Shown here: positions 46,256 to 57,940 of the stretch, piece after piece
Layout: each line of letters opens with the position of its first letter
How positions within the stretch are numbered: position 1 is the first letter of the stretch
NCBI GenBank assembly: GCA_964017145.1
Contig: OZ024842.1
Span: 248,001-312,000, forward strand
Origin: Agrocybe praecox
Lineage: Eukaryota; Basidiomycota; Agaricomycetes; Agaricales; Agrocybaceae
Length of the DNA stretch: 64,000 nucleotides
Direction of reading: 5' to 3'
Notes under the pieces: model-generated
Databases searched by the model: none
What the model was told of the DNA's origin: nothing
The model's input: only the letters and a program-made list of their open reading frames with translations
Translations under genes and position numbers: made by a program

Positions 46256-49200
46256 ACGGGCGGCATGTCAAGGTATGACGATGATTGTTTATTTATCTTG
46301 ATTTATATGTTTTTATCGACTATCGATCGATTTACTCTACTCTTGTTCCTTTCATCTTTCTTTGATGCACTCGCTTTCCGTTTACCTGGCATGACCATGC
46401 AGCAGACGCGACTGTTGAATTGCGAGTATATATAAGCTACAAAGCGCGTTTTCCATCGCATCTGGCATTGGCTCGGTTTTGTCTCTTCGCGAATATTTTC
46501 CTCTTTTTTAGACCTCTTTTTTATGTTCCTCGGGTTTCTATTTAGGGTTAAGCTCTTGGGGCGCATACTACTTTCTAATACCTAATGACCTGGGTAGATT
46601 TTTGGCATGAATATGTTCCAGGCAGTCCCATTTGTTTTTGTTCTTACTCGAATTCTCCTTTCTTGTTTTTTTTTTGGGCAATTTCTTCGCCCTCGTTTGC
46701 TCGCCCAAATTGCAAAATCAATTATACTCTTCGCATTCTTCTCAGACCTACGTGCTGTCCCAGTCATTTGTTTTGGTTATGTATTCAATTCTCATTCGCA
46801 CAATCAGAAAAATAATGCAACGAATCGGAATGAGTAATGGACTCCAGGATTCTTATATAGCGATAATAAACTGGAATTGCATGTGGATACATAATGGTGA
46901 TAGATTGTGTTTTCTTCAGAATCAAGATAGAAATAGACATGAAGACGGAGAAAGAGGAGGACGAATAATTAGACTGAGAAAGCTCCAGGAGGCGGGGTCG
47001 AGGTGCAGGGCTAGCAATGAACCTTAAGAGGAATATCCAGAATGATATCACCTTCACCCTAATGTACCCGTTACTAGCTACTGTTTCCCAGTCTGCGTCT
47101 CCAAGAGCGTACCACATGTAGGTAGGGTAGGTATGCACCTGGATTCCCAACTCGTCGGGAAGCAAGGAGGTAGAAGAAAATGCGAAGCTGTGGGGTGGTA
47201 AGAGCAAGCGCAGAAATCAGAAAGGAGGGAATCGTGACGGACGAGGAGATAAAAGGGAACTAGTACAGTCCTATTTCTATTAGTAAACCAATCTGTCAAG
47301 TAAGTGGTAGCGCATGTCAAAGGTTGAGCATCTTGAAAAAAACCAAGAAGCAGTGGGATGTAAAAAATATAGCCTTTATCACCGTATCACTCATCGTCCT
47401 AGCTGGGCGTCAAAGCTATGATTCGGAGATTCTTCATCGCATGGCGTCTAGGCCTCATGTGGCGAGTAGGACAAAACAGCGAGAGAGATGATAAAGCACG
47501 GCAGAAACGATGATGGGACAGACGAGCCAGAATTGAAAAGAAATAGGACGAGTATACGGGAGAAATGATGCCAGATATGGACGGAATGGACAGTGTACCC
47601 CATTCTCAGAAAAGGTTCCGAAAAAATCAAATGAAACCATCTCGGTGCTCTTCGTTCAGATTCCTCTCCAGTTATACAGCGGCTCCCGGATTAGTCGAAG
47701 CGAAATTAAGTCAATCGAGGGCGAAGGGGAAGGGGAAGGAAAGGAAAATACAAAGAACGCGAAAAAGTAAGCTAAACGAGGAAGGCAGGAGATTGAGGAG
47801 AAATAACGACAATTAGAAGACTGTTGCGAGAGTGTTGCATCCTTTACGACTGATCAAATTTTCAAACCTGTCATTGCCATGTACCCAACCTCAACTTCAC
47901 GTTGACTTCACGTCACCCATTGCCAGTCCATCGTATCAACACAAGCTATCGCATCGCGCGAGGGGACCGCGTCCTCGTCTCCTCGTCACCGTTTTAAACC
48001 CCAAATTTATTGAGTCTGGACTACGTGCCTAATAGATTTTGCCTTCACCAACATCTGTGTCCATCCCCATCCATTCACTTTCCCACCTCCGCAGCGTCCA
48101 CGCTACGCCACACCTCGCCCTTCCACCACGGTCTACCCTGATTACTTCCATTTGCATTCAACCAGGTACCACCAAGTCAACTAATTTATCGTCATATACT
48201 CTTCTGTAAGATATGACAACCAACGGACTGTCACATGCGTGTAGCTGACCAACGCTGTACGATCCTTCCGTTAGGTATACTTCGGAGGGTGATAAGGATA
48301 TGGAGATGACTAGTGGAATGTGGGCATCAGAGGACTCAGAACATCCTGTCCTCACAGATACCGTTCATGGTTCGTGGGCATGTGTTGTGGAACCGCACTG
48401 AACGCGATGATGGGAGTGAAAAAGGAACGTTATGTGGGAAATAATCGTGCATGATTTTACTAACAACCTCGGCGTCCAACGGGCCGCATATAGGGAGGAC
48501 CCACAGCGCCATCGTCATCGTCATGATCACGTACGACCGAACACCACGCCATACGCCACTCCTCTCCTCCCCATTTGCTCGTCGGTTCATCTTTCCATAT
48601 AGCTTTGGTTCTCAACGCACAACGCACAACATTCGAAACCAGCCCTTACCGTAACACAAACTGATGCATGAACCCCAAAGCGTCCCGGTACACCCACACC
48701 GCAAACGGAAATTTTCGCATCGGCCCTTGGCAGGCGTCATATACGCTAAGAAATCATCAATATCACCGAACCCAGCCTGACCTTCGCACCTCCGACAAAT
48801 ATACAGGAGGGGGTGGATAAGAGAGAAGGATGTGGGAGTGGAGACGTGTACAGACTCGAAACGGTGTGAGAGGAGGGGAGGGGAGGGTAACTGAGGACAT
48901 TATCCGCATTGAAGACGTTCAGAAAAGGACACTACATAGCACGGACAAAAGGAAAGGGTCGGATAAAAGAAGAAAATAGACTGGTTCTACGCAGGCATAT
49001 GAAGTTGACGACCGAAACATGTTTGGTACAAGAAGACCCCACACTGACCTAACTCTCGATAGTAGACATGCGAGGAAAGATGCAAAGGTGGGAAGGATAG
49101 ATGCAAGCGCGGATGTGGGGCGTGAGTGATTGAGGAAGATCCACAAAAACGGAAGCTGTTGAGAGCGGAAGAAGCGTAACGGCCGTCTATCAAATAGTTG

Positions 49201-49555
49201 ACTGGACTTTTCCATCTGCCAGTGGACGTCGTTTGCATCCAGAACGCACAGAAAGTCCGAAACATGAAAAGAGGGAACAAAAAACCAAGTCAACAATTCT
49301 TCTCACAATAATGGCCCGGCTACTACCGGAAATGAACCCGATTAGACTCCGACTGAAATGAGTTTCAAATCTCCAATGATCAAGAACGTGCGGCACACAT
49401 CGCCGAGATCTCCGACAGCATGGTTACGTAGGCACAGGTTATGTATGTAATCATGACCACAAAACCTTTCGACGCGCCGTATCTCATTTCCGTATTCAAC
49501 AGCAACCTGGCGACCTTCTCGACGCGAAACGGGGCGCGCAAACCACTTCTAAATC
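46256..49555. other. 3.3-kb region without a supported gene
   Basis: Many overlapping frames of 60-140 codons occur on both strands, none with splice partners or recognisable motifs. Around 48.0-48.2 kb the plus strand is C+T rich, like a transcript leader, but no coding exon follows. A non-coding RNA is possible but not shown. Confidence 0.45.
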
Positions 49556-50708
49556 TTGAACTCAACATCCTTACCGCAACAACAGCAGTACACGCATGAC
49601 AAATGTTCAAATTCCGTATGCAAAGTTGGCGTTATGGGGTTGGATTCGCAGCGGAGAGGACGGGGTATCAGTTCTCGGTATGTGCGTCTTCAGCTTCATC
49701 ACGCAATACTCGTGTTAATTCACCGAATAAAGACATTAAGCCGGAGGCTTGGTAGACCACTGCCCGACTTTCGCCAAGTCATCACTTTGGACCCGAAGCG
49801 AATGACTGAAGTAGGCCAGCCGTTATGCGATATTTCTACCATGTCCTCGGCTTTCGTTCGTTTCGGCTCCCCAGAAACTTTCCTCTCACATTTGAAGGCA
49901 ACAATCCGCTACAAGTGCTTCATTGAAGATAGTGAAATGCACCACCAGAAATTTCCTCCATCAACGAGAGGAGTATTCTATTACCACCGTTCCGAGCACG
50001 AGGTATCGAGCTCAATCCGCTTCCGCGTCTGCGACGATTCATCACCATCGTCGTTTTCTGCTGGTCACGATCTTCTGCTACCACCTACAAGCTACGGGGA
50101 GCATGTTCCATGGAATATACCCTTGCTCTCTGTCGCTTCTGCGGAAGTGTATCAAGCATTTGGAGAATGCCTGGTACAGGAGGGACTTGTCAGAGCTGAA
50201 CTTCTCAACACCATAAAAGATTTCTCCATTTGGCGCGGTCATCAACAACCTCTATATACTTTAAACCAGCCTTTCGTTGTCAATTTATCATCTGTGATGA
50301 TCGCGGTAACATTTATCACTGAGAAGAACATATTTATCTATACCAACTTCCGATTTTTCCCGGACGTTAAATCAAAAACAAAGGTATACTCCGGTGAGTG
50401 GCTGCTAGTCCCTCATCAATCCCACCCAACTGAACTCGTACGTACCACCCCTTCTAGGCCTTGTACGAGTACGATTCGTTAAGTCAGACCTCCGAAAACA
50501 CGAAGCGGACCCGTCGCTACTACTCCAATACCTGGAGGTTCTGAGCCCTATAAAACAGCTACATCCGGAACTCCCGACAGTCAAGCCACCAGTTCCTGGT
50601 GAATATTTGCAGAGGCGCAGATACGACAAATTCCGGCCATGAAGTATATCATTGAAGAGGACCCCGTATGGACGGAAAATCGCAGAAATGTTTGATATTC
50701 CCACATAA
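49556..50708 (+). pseudogene. copy B of the multicopy family, most complete, premature stop
   Basis: The longest copy. An open exon runs to 50393, a 64-bp intron follows (GTGAGT...CTTCTAG), and the last exon starts at 50458. Recognisable blocks are LDPKRMTEVGQPLCDIS, RGVFYYHRSEHEVSSSIRFR, the glycine/proline stretch with VPWNIPLLSVASAEVYQAFG, LYTLNQPFVVNLSSVMIAVT, and VRVRFVKSDLRKHEADPSLL. At 50640-50642 a TGA sits where copy C has TGG (Trp), cutting off the final 22 codons (SISLKRTPYG ... FDIPT). The N-terminal start is uncertain because similarity to A1 upstream runs through other frames. It may still make a slightly shortened protein. No domain recognised. Confidence 0.6.
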
Positions 50709-51874
50709 TGGGCCTTCTCGACTGTGTGTCATCCCAATGTTTGCCATTTTGATAAATTAATCGGAAAAGTTTTAACTAGATTCCACATTACATTATCTGC
50801 ACATCAGCTAACCATGTCGCCTTCGTCAAATCGCGTCAAATCGATTTATGATGATGATGATGATGGAGCATTTTTTGCGACAGTCACCGTCCTTCGTAAC
50901 CCTCCAAATGTTCGTCCTGTGTCCATGCTTTCGTAGGCCCGCAGCCTTTGATGGATCAATCAATCATGATTAATTGGTTAAAGTTCTTGTGCTCTCATAA
51001 CGTCTTTTCTATTTCTGCCTTCTTTCCTCGCTGGCTTTCGACTCCATTACGTTTATTCATCCTCCGATGTTTTTTAAAATTACCCGTGATCAGTTATACT
51101 TTCCCTTTGGTCACTTGTTCGCTGTTATTTCCTCTTCCAGTCTCTCTCTCAGTGAACTGGATGTTATGTTGAAGTGACGTTCACCCACTTTTACATCCCG
51201 TAAGTTTTGGAGTGGGAGTCGACTGTCGTCAATAATATTATTGTACTGGGACTTCACCAGAGGTTAGAAGAGGCTATTGACTGGTGAGCTCGTTTGCTTG
51301 GTCATCTCGGTCCTATTTCAAGCTATATCCAGCTAAATTCTGGTTGACTTGAATGTTTTAGCTTAGTCCTGGACTTCGTCTCAAACGATTTGTTTTGGCC
51401 ATACGCCGCCGGCGGTACCTTGTCAATCCCTCTTATTTATCAACATTTTGACAACAGACCGTAACTCTCACTGCCATTAGTGCACGTCGTAACCTTCCCT
51501 GAATCAAGCATGTGTCATAGTATCTGATTCAACGAAAACTACTGATCGCTTGGAATCTGGATATTGATCTTTTAGAGTCTCATTTCTCCAGTACTTGCGC
51601 CGGGAACTCAATGAATCCATCGAGTAACAAGAAACCAATCACATCGCCAGTCAATCTTAGGTGAGTGTTCTTATGCTTTGCCGAGGTGCCGTGGTTGCCG
51701 ATACTAGTGACTTCTCAACTGACATTCTCTTACGAGCTTGGCGCGCTCTTGTACCTAGTGGATACTGCAAGCGCAAGACGTTGCTTCTAGGACAACCTAC
51801 GCCTATCTTAAATAAAGCCAATACGAAACGATTATCATTGCCCAACCCACTACCCTCGTCACACAGCTTTGTGG
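50709..51874. other. spacer without a supported gene
   Basis: 1.2 kb between a multicopy-family copy and the broken seven-TM gene. A short ATGATG run lies near 50847-50862. No coding exon supported. Confidence 0.45.
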
Positions 51875-53688
51875 ATGACCCTCGGATCCAGCGCACCTTC
51901 AGTTTCCCTCCAAAAGGTATTCGTTGAAACATCTTTAAACACAATGTTCACATTTCTCTTCCTTATGGGTATGTAAATTATCTCATATCAAGTGTAGCTG
52001 CGACCCTGAGTTAATTTCCAGGACTTTACACCGGTGTCTACGCTGGTACCATTTACATATACCGTAAATCGCCATGATACAGACTGTGGCCGTCGCGATG
52101 GGTGATCCATCAACGTTCAAGTCAGACTTCCATCGCGCCTCTGCATTCACATCTAGGGGCATGATACTATGGTCCCTCACAATTGTGTACATCCTCCTTG
52201 TTGCTCAGACTTGTATTCTATGGTACTTCTCCATTTTAATTTTCATTGGACATGGGAATTCTACTAGAAGGACGATATTGAAACGATGTGAACCGTTGTG
52301 AGTTCGGGGAAAGAAGTGAGACGAGGCGAAATCGTCTCGGGGGTTCTAAACCTCTTGGTGATATGGATAAGGAATGGAAAGGGTGGGCGTGGTACGTAGC
52401 GTAGATCAATAACGAGGGTATGGCAGGTACATTTCTTCTACTAGGGGAGTACAAACGAGTAGTACTACGTATATATATGTAATTCTACTTGTAAGGATAC
52501 TCAGGGGGCAAGATTTAGAATCAAATCAAAATAGGAGGGATTTATCTAGGCGAAAAGAAGTTTTTCTAAGACTGATTAAACAAGCGACGGAGAACCCTTA
52601 AGGGTGCCTCGCTGGCAGAAAGGAAAATAAACTAAAAGGTGGTATAAGGAAAAGGGGGAATGGCTTCGGTCCGAAATGTTGGCTCCGCGTCGAGATAGTG
52701 TGTTTGTGTCGGTTTCGGGCGTAGGCATGGTGCGTACCTTACAATATTACTTGAAAGGATTGTGACCTTTGACCTCCCTCCGGTGATGGTGATTCTAAGT
52801 GACTGTGCAGAGAACGCTGGGTACTTGCTTGCAGATGGACTCACGGTGTGTTGTCATTTATGAATTATCTTTTCAACTGCCTCGCGTTTTTGACCTCCGA
52901 ACACAGCTATGGAGATGCTATTACGCCTGTGGCCGGTCATTACCGTGCCTTATAATTCTCACTGGTCTTCTATTCATCGAATTGTTTACGTTGCGAATTC
53001 TTCTTCCTCGATGGTGAGTTTAAATAAACATCTCATATTAGGTCTTGTTATTATCGACACTGTATTCATCATACTGGTATCCTTAGATGTGGGAGTTTTC
53101 AGTACGCTACGTCGGGTCTATCAGGCCAACTTCATATCTGGCGGGCTGCTTGGATAAGTCGTAGCCACGAGTCTTACGACAACGTGCATGATATGCTTTT
53201 ATATCTACTCCAGGACCGCGCATAATCACTCATTGAGGAGACGTTATAGACGTATCATTGACATCATCGTTCAATCGTCAGCTCTGTATACAATTCTTGT
53301 CGTATTGCAAGAAATCTGTATCTTCCGTAACAGCGGAAACGGGGGTGAATCCATTCAAGCAAATATAACGAGCCAGTATAGCTCAAGCTTTCTCTTGGTC
53401 ATGACTGTAGGTGTCTATGAATATGTTCATCAGGACCTTCACTGATTATGTTTTTAGGGGCTGGCACCAACTCTCATGGTTGGCCGGTTATCTATCGCCT
53501 CACGGAGTGAGAGTACTTCGTTATTTTCTTCCTCCGTTAATATACCCTCAGATGTAAACACTTACTGTGACCAGTCTGAGGCAGGTCCTGTCGCCGGGGA
53601 ACGTAGCGAAGGAAATCAGGATCGTGATATTGTGGAAGTTACCCGAGATGAAGGCGATCAGATCCATTGCGTTAAATTCGAATGTTAA
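51875..53688 (+). pseudogene. broken seven-TM receptor-like gene
   Basis: Paralogue of the intact gene at 55123. Matching exons are MTLGSSAPSVSLQKVFVETS (51875-51968), LYTGVYAGTIYIY (52022-52063), then GMILWSLTIVYILLVAQTCI, LADGLTVWRCYYACGRS, ILVSLDVGVFSTLRRVYQAN, IIDIIVQSSALYTILVVLQE and GLAPTLMVGRLSIASRSE. Three lesions are visible. About 450 bp of unrelated DNA is inserted where the paralogue reads continuously (about 52270-52740). The phase between the exons around 52990-53035 no longer closes. There is an in-frame TAA at 53155-53157. Each would remove the last membrane segments. It is therefore a pseudogene, although its frames are still well conserved, implying recent loss. Confidence 0.7.
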
Positions 53689-54149
53689 ATTCGAAGTGAT
53701 ACAACATTTCAGTGGAGTTGCGTGTAGGCCGAATGGGATTCGACGTCATCGCTATGATCTAATTTTATCTAATCTAGTGCCAGCTATCTAAAATTGTATT
53801 TCTGGCCCCTTTTCCTTTATTGCCGTATCAACACGTAGACAATTGCACACTGCCACGTTTATGATGCGAGTTATTCCTCGATGAGCCCCGTAAAAAAGGA
53901 TCATCTCAGTATAAAATACTGGAAACGCGCCCGATGCAGATGGCAACGGCATGTGCTGCCTCTATTCGTAATATGTACAAATAGATCATATTTTTGCATG
54001 CGCAAAGCACACCGTGCTGACGCGTCGTCGCTTCATCTGCTTCAGCGCGTTTGGAGTCTCGATAAAAGACTTCTTCTCCACTGTTTTTCGACCCACCCGC
54101 CATCCCTTCAGTGTTTGAGAATTGGTTGGTTCTGGCGCAGTTCTCCACA

Positions 54150-54614
54150 ATGCAATCTAAAGCTTACCAAAATCTCAAGCGCTCATATCTTGCCAACCCC
54201 CTCCCTATTCTTTCGAACTTCGAGTTTTCTGGAACTAGTTCTCAAGTCGCGCTGCACTTTATCGCGCCTCAAACCTTTCGCAAACCAGTTTCTCGCACGT
54301 GCTTTTACAAGGTTTCGGCACACCGGCGGATCATCGATCATTCTCCATCACTGCCAAGGTTCGGAAAGGAGGAGCCCGGAAAAGCCCTATGTAACCCCCC
54401 GAATTTCGTATGTCATCGGATTTCTGGATACAAGGTTGTCTATTCAGTAAACTATTTTACAAAGTTTACTGAATTCTCTTTTCCATTCTTATCTGGAGAA
54501 AGTCCAACGGTTATTTTATATGATGGATGGACTTTGGGGGTGGAGGAACAGGTTGCGTTGGTACGGGATGGTACGGAGGGACGACAACGCACACGAGCAC
54601 CCATGAAGGCGTAA
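54150..54614 (+). CDS. hypothetical open frame, weakly supported
   Basis: A 154-codon frame starting MQSKAYQNLKRSYLANPLPI, with SSQVALHFIAPQTFRKPVSR. The first 50 residues look protein-like and the ATG has an A at -3, but the second half loses that character and runs into low-complexity sequence. A missed intron is likely if it is real. An ATAAAA element lies about 90 bp upstream. No family recognised. Confidence 0.2.
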   Translation: MQSKAYQNLKRSYLANPLPILSNFEFSGTSSQVALHFIAPQTFRKPVSRTCFYKVSAHRRIIDHSPSLPRFGKEEPGKALCNPPNFVCHRISGYKVVYSVNYFTKFTEFSFPFLSGESPTVILYDGWTLGVEEQVALVRDGTEGRQRTRAPMKA

Positions 54615-54820
54615 ACGGACCGAGACTCGAGAGCAGAGCAGGGTATGTGCTCCAAATTGAAGCTCGGGATGCGGGTCGACGCTCCTCGTGTGCCATGCAT
54701 CCAAGAATGTGGATGCTGTGTAAATTGAATAATCCCCTGCACCCCCGCTTAGGAAGAGGAAAGGGGCTCGTTAGGCTGTGAGGTCGTCGACGAGGCGACA
54801 TCGCTTTCAGGGTAGTATTA

Positions 54821-54969
54821 TGGCGGTCAATCTGTACAAAAAAAAAAATTGCACAACGCAACTTTTTTTTTCCCCTTTTCGCACCACTTTGAGGCCAAAT
54901 CGAAGCATATAAATTCTAAGTCCCCAAAATATGTGCGAAAATAAAAGTTTGGCGATAGATTGACCGCCA
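54821..54969. mobile_element. 149-bp MITE-like element with TA duplication
   Basis: Inverted terminal repeats of 13 bp, TGGCGGTCAATCT at 54821-54833 and its exact complement at 54957-54969, are flanked on both sides by TA (54819-54820 and 54970-54971). The interior is AT-rich, with A and T homopolymer runs, and has no coding capacity. TA target duplications are typical of Tc1/mariner-type elements, so this is probably a non-autonomous miniature element of that class. No related transposase is in the window. Confidence 0.7.
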
Positions 54970-55122
54970 TAGTACGGTCTCCAAAAAGTCCAATTAACCT
55001 TGCCACTCTGAGGTCAGCACACGTAAACCCTATGGTCTACATACGAAAAAGCCCTGCACGGATCAAGCCCTCGGAAAAATGCCACGCATAGTGATGGCTT
55101 GCAAGAGGATATATCTCCCAAT

Positions 55123-56403
55123 TCACATAGTTGTATTGCTACTTCCTACAAAGTGCACAGAAGATATTCCAACTTCTTCATGTGGCTTATGCTCGATCAA
55201 TCCATTGGGTATACTGATAGACGACGGCTCCGAGCTGTCATCACTCGATCGGGCGATAGCCAACCGAGCGACCATCAATGTCGGTGCAAGACCCTACAAA
55301 AGTAAGCGTAAATCAAGAGATCATCAAGAAAAATCTAGTCAAAGCGTACACTCGCAATGCTAAGTAAAGCCCCAAAATAACTCTCCAATACAGCAATGGT
55401 CCCGGAGGAAGAGACGTCTCCCGTATCAAAAAGGCGTAGTACAGTTTGTAGGAGGATGGCAGTCGTATAGATACTGGATGATTGTATCAATATGTTGATA
55501 ATATGCTTGTACTTCCTCCAGGAGGGACTACCGGATACAGTCGAGTGGATATGACTGCACATCAGGGAGGTAGCCATCAGGCTAGTCAATGCCGCTGATG
55601 CATCCATGGCCCCCGATATATAATTTGCCCTCTGAGATAGATGTGCTACCACAGGGAGAGGTCGGAAATATAGGATAGCAAAAACAATTGTCGCTGCAAT
55701 GGCGAGTACTGTATTCATTTAAAGATGAGAAACGCTCATACGGTCCCGTCGGTGCCAGTGAACACTCACCTAATTCAGCGAAGAAAGAAACTAGAATAGC
55801 AACGCGGATGGAACGTCGTTTGCATGCGTGGAAGCATCTCCATACCTACTAGATTTTTTACACTTTGTCAAAAAAAGAAAGTTTAACATGTTACGATACC
55901 ATAAGTCCATCTGCGAGTACTAGTCCCATATTCTGCATAACGACGGACATTGCACACACTGCCGGTGGAACAAGTTGACCCGTTGTGCTTGACGTAAAAA
56001 TTTGGAGCCGCGAGTTTCCTCGAATTCCGTATATCAAACTTGTGTAGTACCAGCATGCGATTGTCTGTCCAACAAAAAGACCGAATGACATTGTGAGGGC
56101 TCCCTTGATCACGTAACTGTTAAGTGGGGTTATATGAATCCAGGACGCTATCCAGGTAATCATTTAAATATTTGACACTTGTGACAAAGTAGACGAGCGC
56201 ACAGTAAATCCACATGGTTGAGGCGTATACACCGGCATATACACCTAAGGAGATGGTTCAGAGAGTGGGAGTAGGAGAAAAGTAGACATCTACTTACCCG
56301 TTAAAAATACGGACATCAGTGTTGAATTCAAGTCCGCACTGATGATTGCCTTTTGGACCAAATCAGATGGCAGACCACTTTGAGGAGACAAGACAGTAGG
56401 CAT
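55123..56403 (-). CDS. seven-TM receptor-like protein, intact copy
   Basis: Predicted multi-pass membrane protein of a family common in basidiomycetes; ligand and role unknown. Six exons (56403-56298, 56244-56203, 56147-55900, 55845-55770, 55708-55350, 55293-55123) sum exactly to 334 codons (333 aa). Hydrophobic segments include LMSVFLTGVYAGVYASTMW, ALTMSFGLFVGQTIACWYY, VCAMSVVMQNMGLVLADGLM, AILVSFFAELGVLAIAATIV, ISGAMDASAALTSLMATSLM, SSIYTTAILLQTVLRLF and LLSIASGLAPTLMVARLAIA. The LADGLMVWRCFHAC and LAPTLMVARLA motifs recur in the broken paralogue at 51875. A potential glycosylation site (NST) lies near the N-terminus. The soluble tail is Ser/Glu-rich. It is oriented tail to tail with its paralogue. 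Confidence 0.85.
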
Positions 56404-57692
56404 TTGTGCGTCAAAATGGAGGGGGATTTCTGTGCAATTTGATCAAGAGTGTATCCTCTAAGTCGTATATATGCAGGCTATTCCATAATATTGCATTATA
56501 ATACAGCGCGTTTCTGACAGGTCACTGAGAAGTACTAATACCAACACCGTGCCAACAAAGCCGGACTCATAATGAAATGAAGTACTAACCTGATTGTGGC
56601 GGAAATGAAGCATAAGATATCAAGAAATACAGACTAAGGATATCCGTACTGTATGCATGACTGGACTGATATAGGCTTACATACGTCGCACTGAGACGCG
56701 AGGTAGCTACGACGACAGTGACCTAGGCCGTTGTACTCAGTATTATATGCAGAAAGATTACAGAGCCCTTCGAGGCTTCCGAACAAGGTATAAGAAGCTT
56801 GGGTAAAACAGCAACACCTTCTAGACAGAACATGGGCGCATATTAACTGATTCCAAGATCAAAACTGAGACATTAGGAATGAATCTAAGACGGGCACTGA
56901 GTACTGAGGACTGAGGGGTAGGTAGGTATACATCGAATACTCCTAATTTAGTCTATGAGTCCGATGTGCATACTTATTCACACGGCCAAGACGTAGGACA
57001 TTGTTAGACCAGGGGTTCTGAAAACTGCAATCATGTGTAATGTGCGTATGGCTTTCACAAGCGTTCAATACATGGATTTCAGAGAACGGCCAAGAAAAGG
57101 AGAAACTATGACTGAGTACAGAGAATTTTGGGAAATTTTCGTATGATGTGTGAACGCAATCGATCCCAGAAACACCACAGGATGAAGGCACCCATAGAGG
57201 CAGACTCGCAAGAGGGAGGACAGTACGGTCGAGGACATTGGAGTAGGAAGACTCGAAGAAGCCACGAGGAATGGTGATAACAAAAGCTGTGCGCCCCTTA
57301 CACATATATGTAGTAAAAATATCCTGATGGTGGCGAAGAACAAAGTTCGCGGACGGTCATTGCGGACATTAATCTTCATTACGCATGATAGATAAGAACG
57401 GACCAATGAGAATAAGTGAGCCTGATATCAGTTACGTTCGGCATTGATGATATAGGAGGCAGTTGGTATGCCAGGAGGGCGGTTCCAATTTCGGTGGGGT
57501 CGAGGAAGGAGTGAAAATGGAATCATACGAGTGGGGTTCAGTTTAACGTTTCCTACTTGTCTTGTGAAGCAATAACACCGCCTCAGCTCATGCAAAGATG
57601 GTGGTATGTCGGATCTAGTTATAAGCAGGCGATTAATTGATAAAAATAGGGAGGGTAGTTGATAGTATAATACACCATCAACAAAATCTCCT
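56404..57692. other. spacer without a supported gene
   Basis: 1.3 kb upstream of the seven-TM gene, presumably including its promoter. Short frames only. No repeat recognised. Confidence 0.45.
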
Positions 57693-57940
57693 CTAAGTCG
57701 GAATATCGAGTGACTCTGCAAGTTTCCGTCTATACATCTTCCTCTTCAACGATAGATTCCATGGCCGGAATTCCCCATATGACAGCCTCTGGAGATATTC
57801 ACCAGGGGCGTGTGGCTTGACCGTAGTGAGTTCTGGATATAGATGTTCTATTGGGGTCAGGATTTCGAGGAATTGTAGTAGCGACGGGTCCTCTTCGTGT
57901 TCTGGGAGGTCGGATTTGACGAACCGCACTCGTACGTGGC
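57693..57940 (-). pseudogene. solitary last exon, copy C of the multicopy family
   Basis: After a good acceptor (CTTCTAG) the minus strand reads VRVRFVKSDLPEHEEDPSLL, TPIEHLYPELTTVKP, GEYLQRLSYGEFRPWNLSLK, ending KLAESLDIPT and a stop. This is the complete terminal exon of the family with the Trp codon that is a stop in copy B. No earlier exon of the family is found upstream on this strand up to 61 kb, so it is an orphan fragment in opposite orientation to copies A and B. Confidence 0.65.

Noticed and set aside
47060..47210. protein-like segment (ELGIQVHTYPTYMWYALGDA) on the minus strand
   Set aside because: It contains several splice-like sites but could not be joined to any neighbouring exon in phase.
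48336..48590. 84-codon minus-strand frame with a hydrophobic middle
   Set aside because: It overlaps equally long frames on the plus strand and has no supporting neighbours.
49000..49300. 125-codon minus-strand frame rich in hydrophobic residues
   Set aside because: No splice partners and no family resemblance; hydrophobicity follows from pyrimidine-rich DNA.
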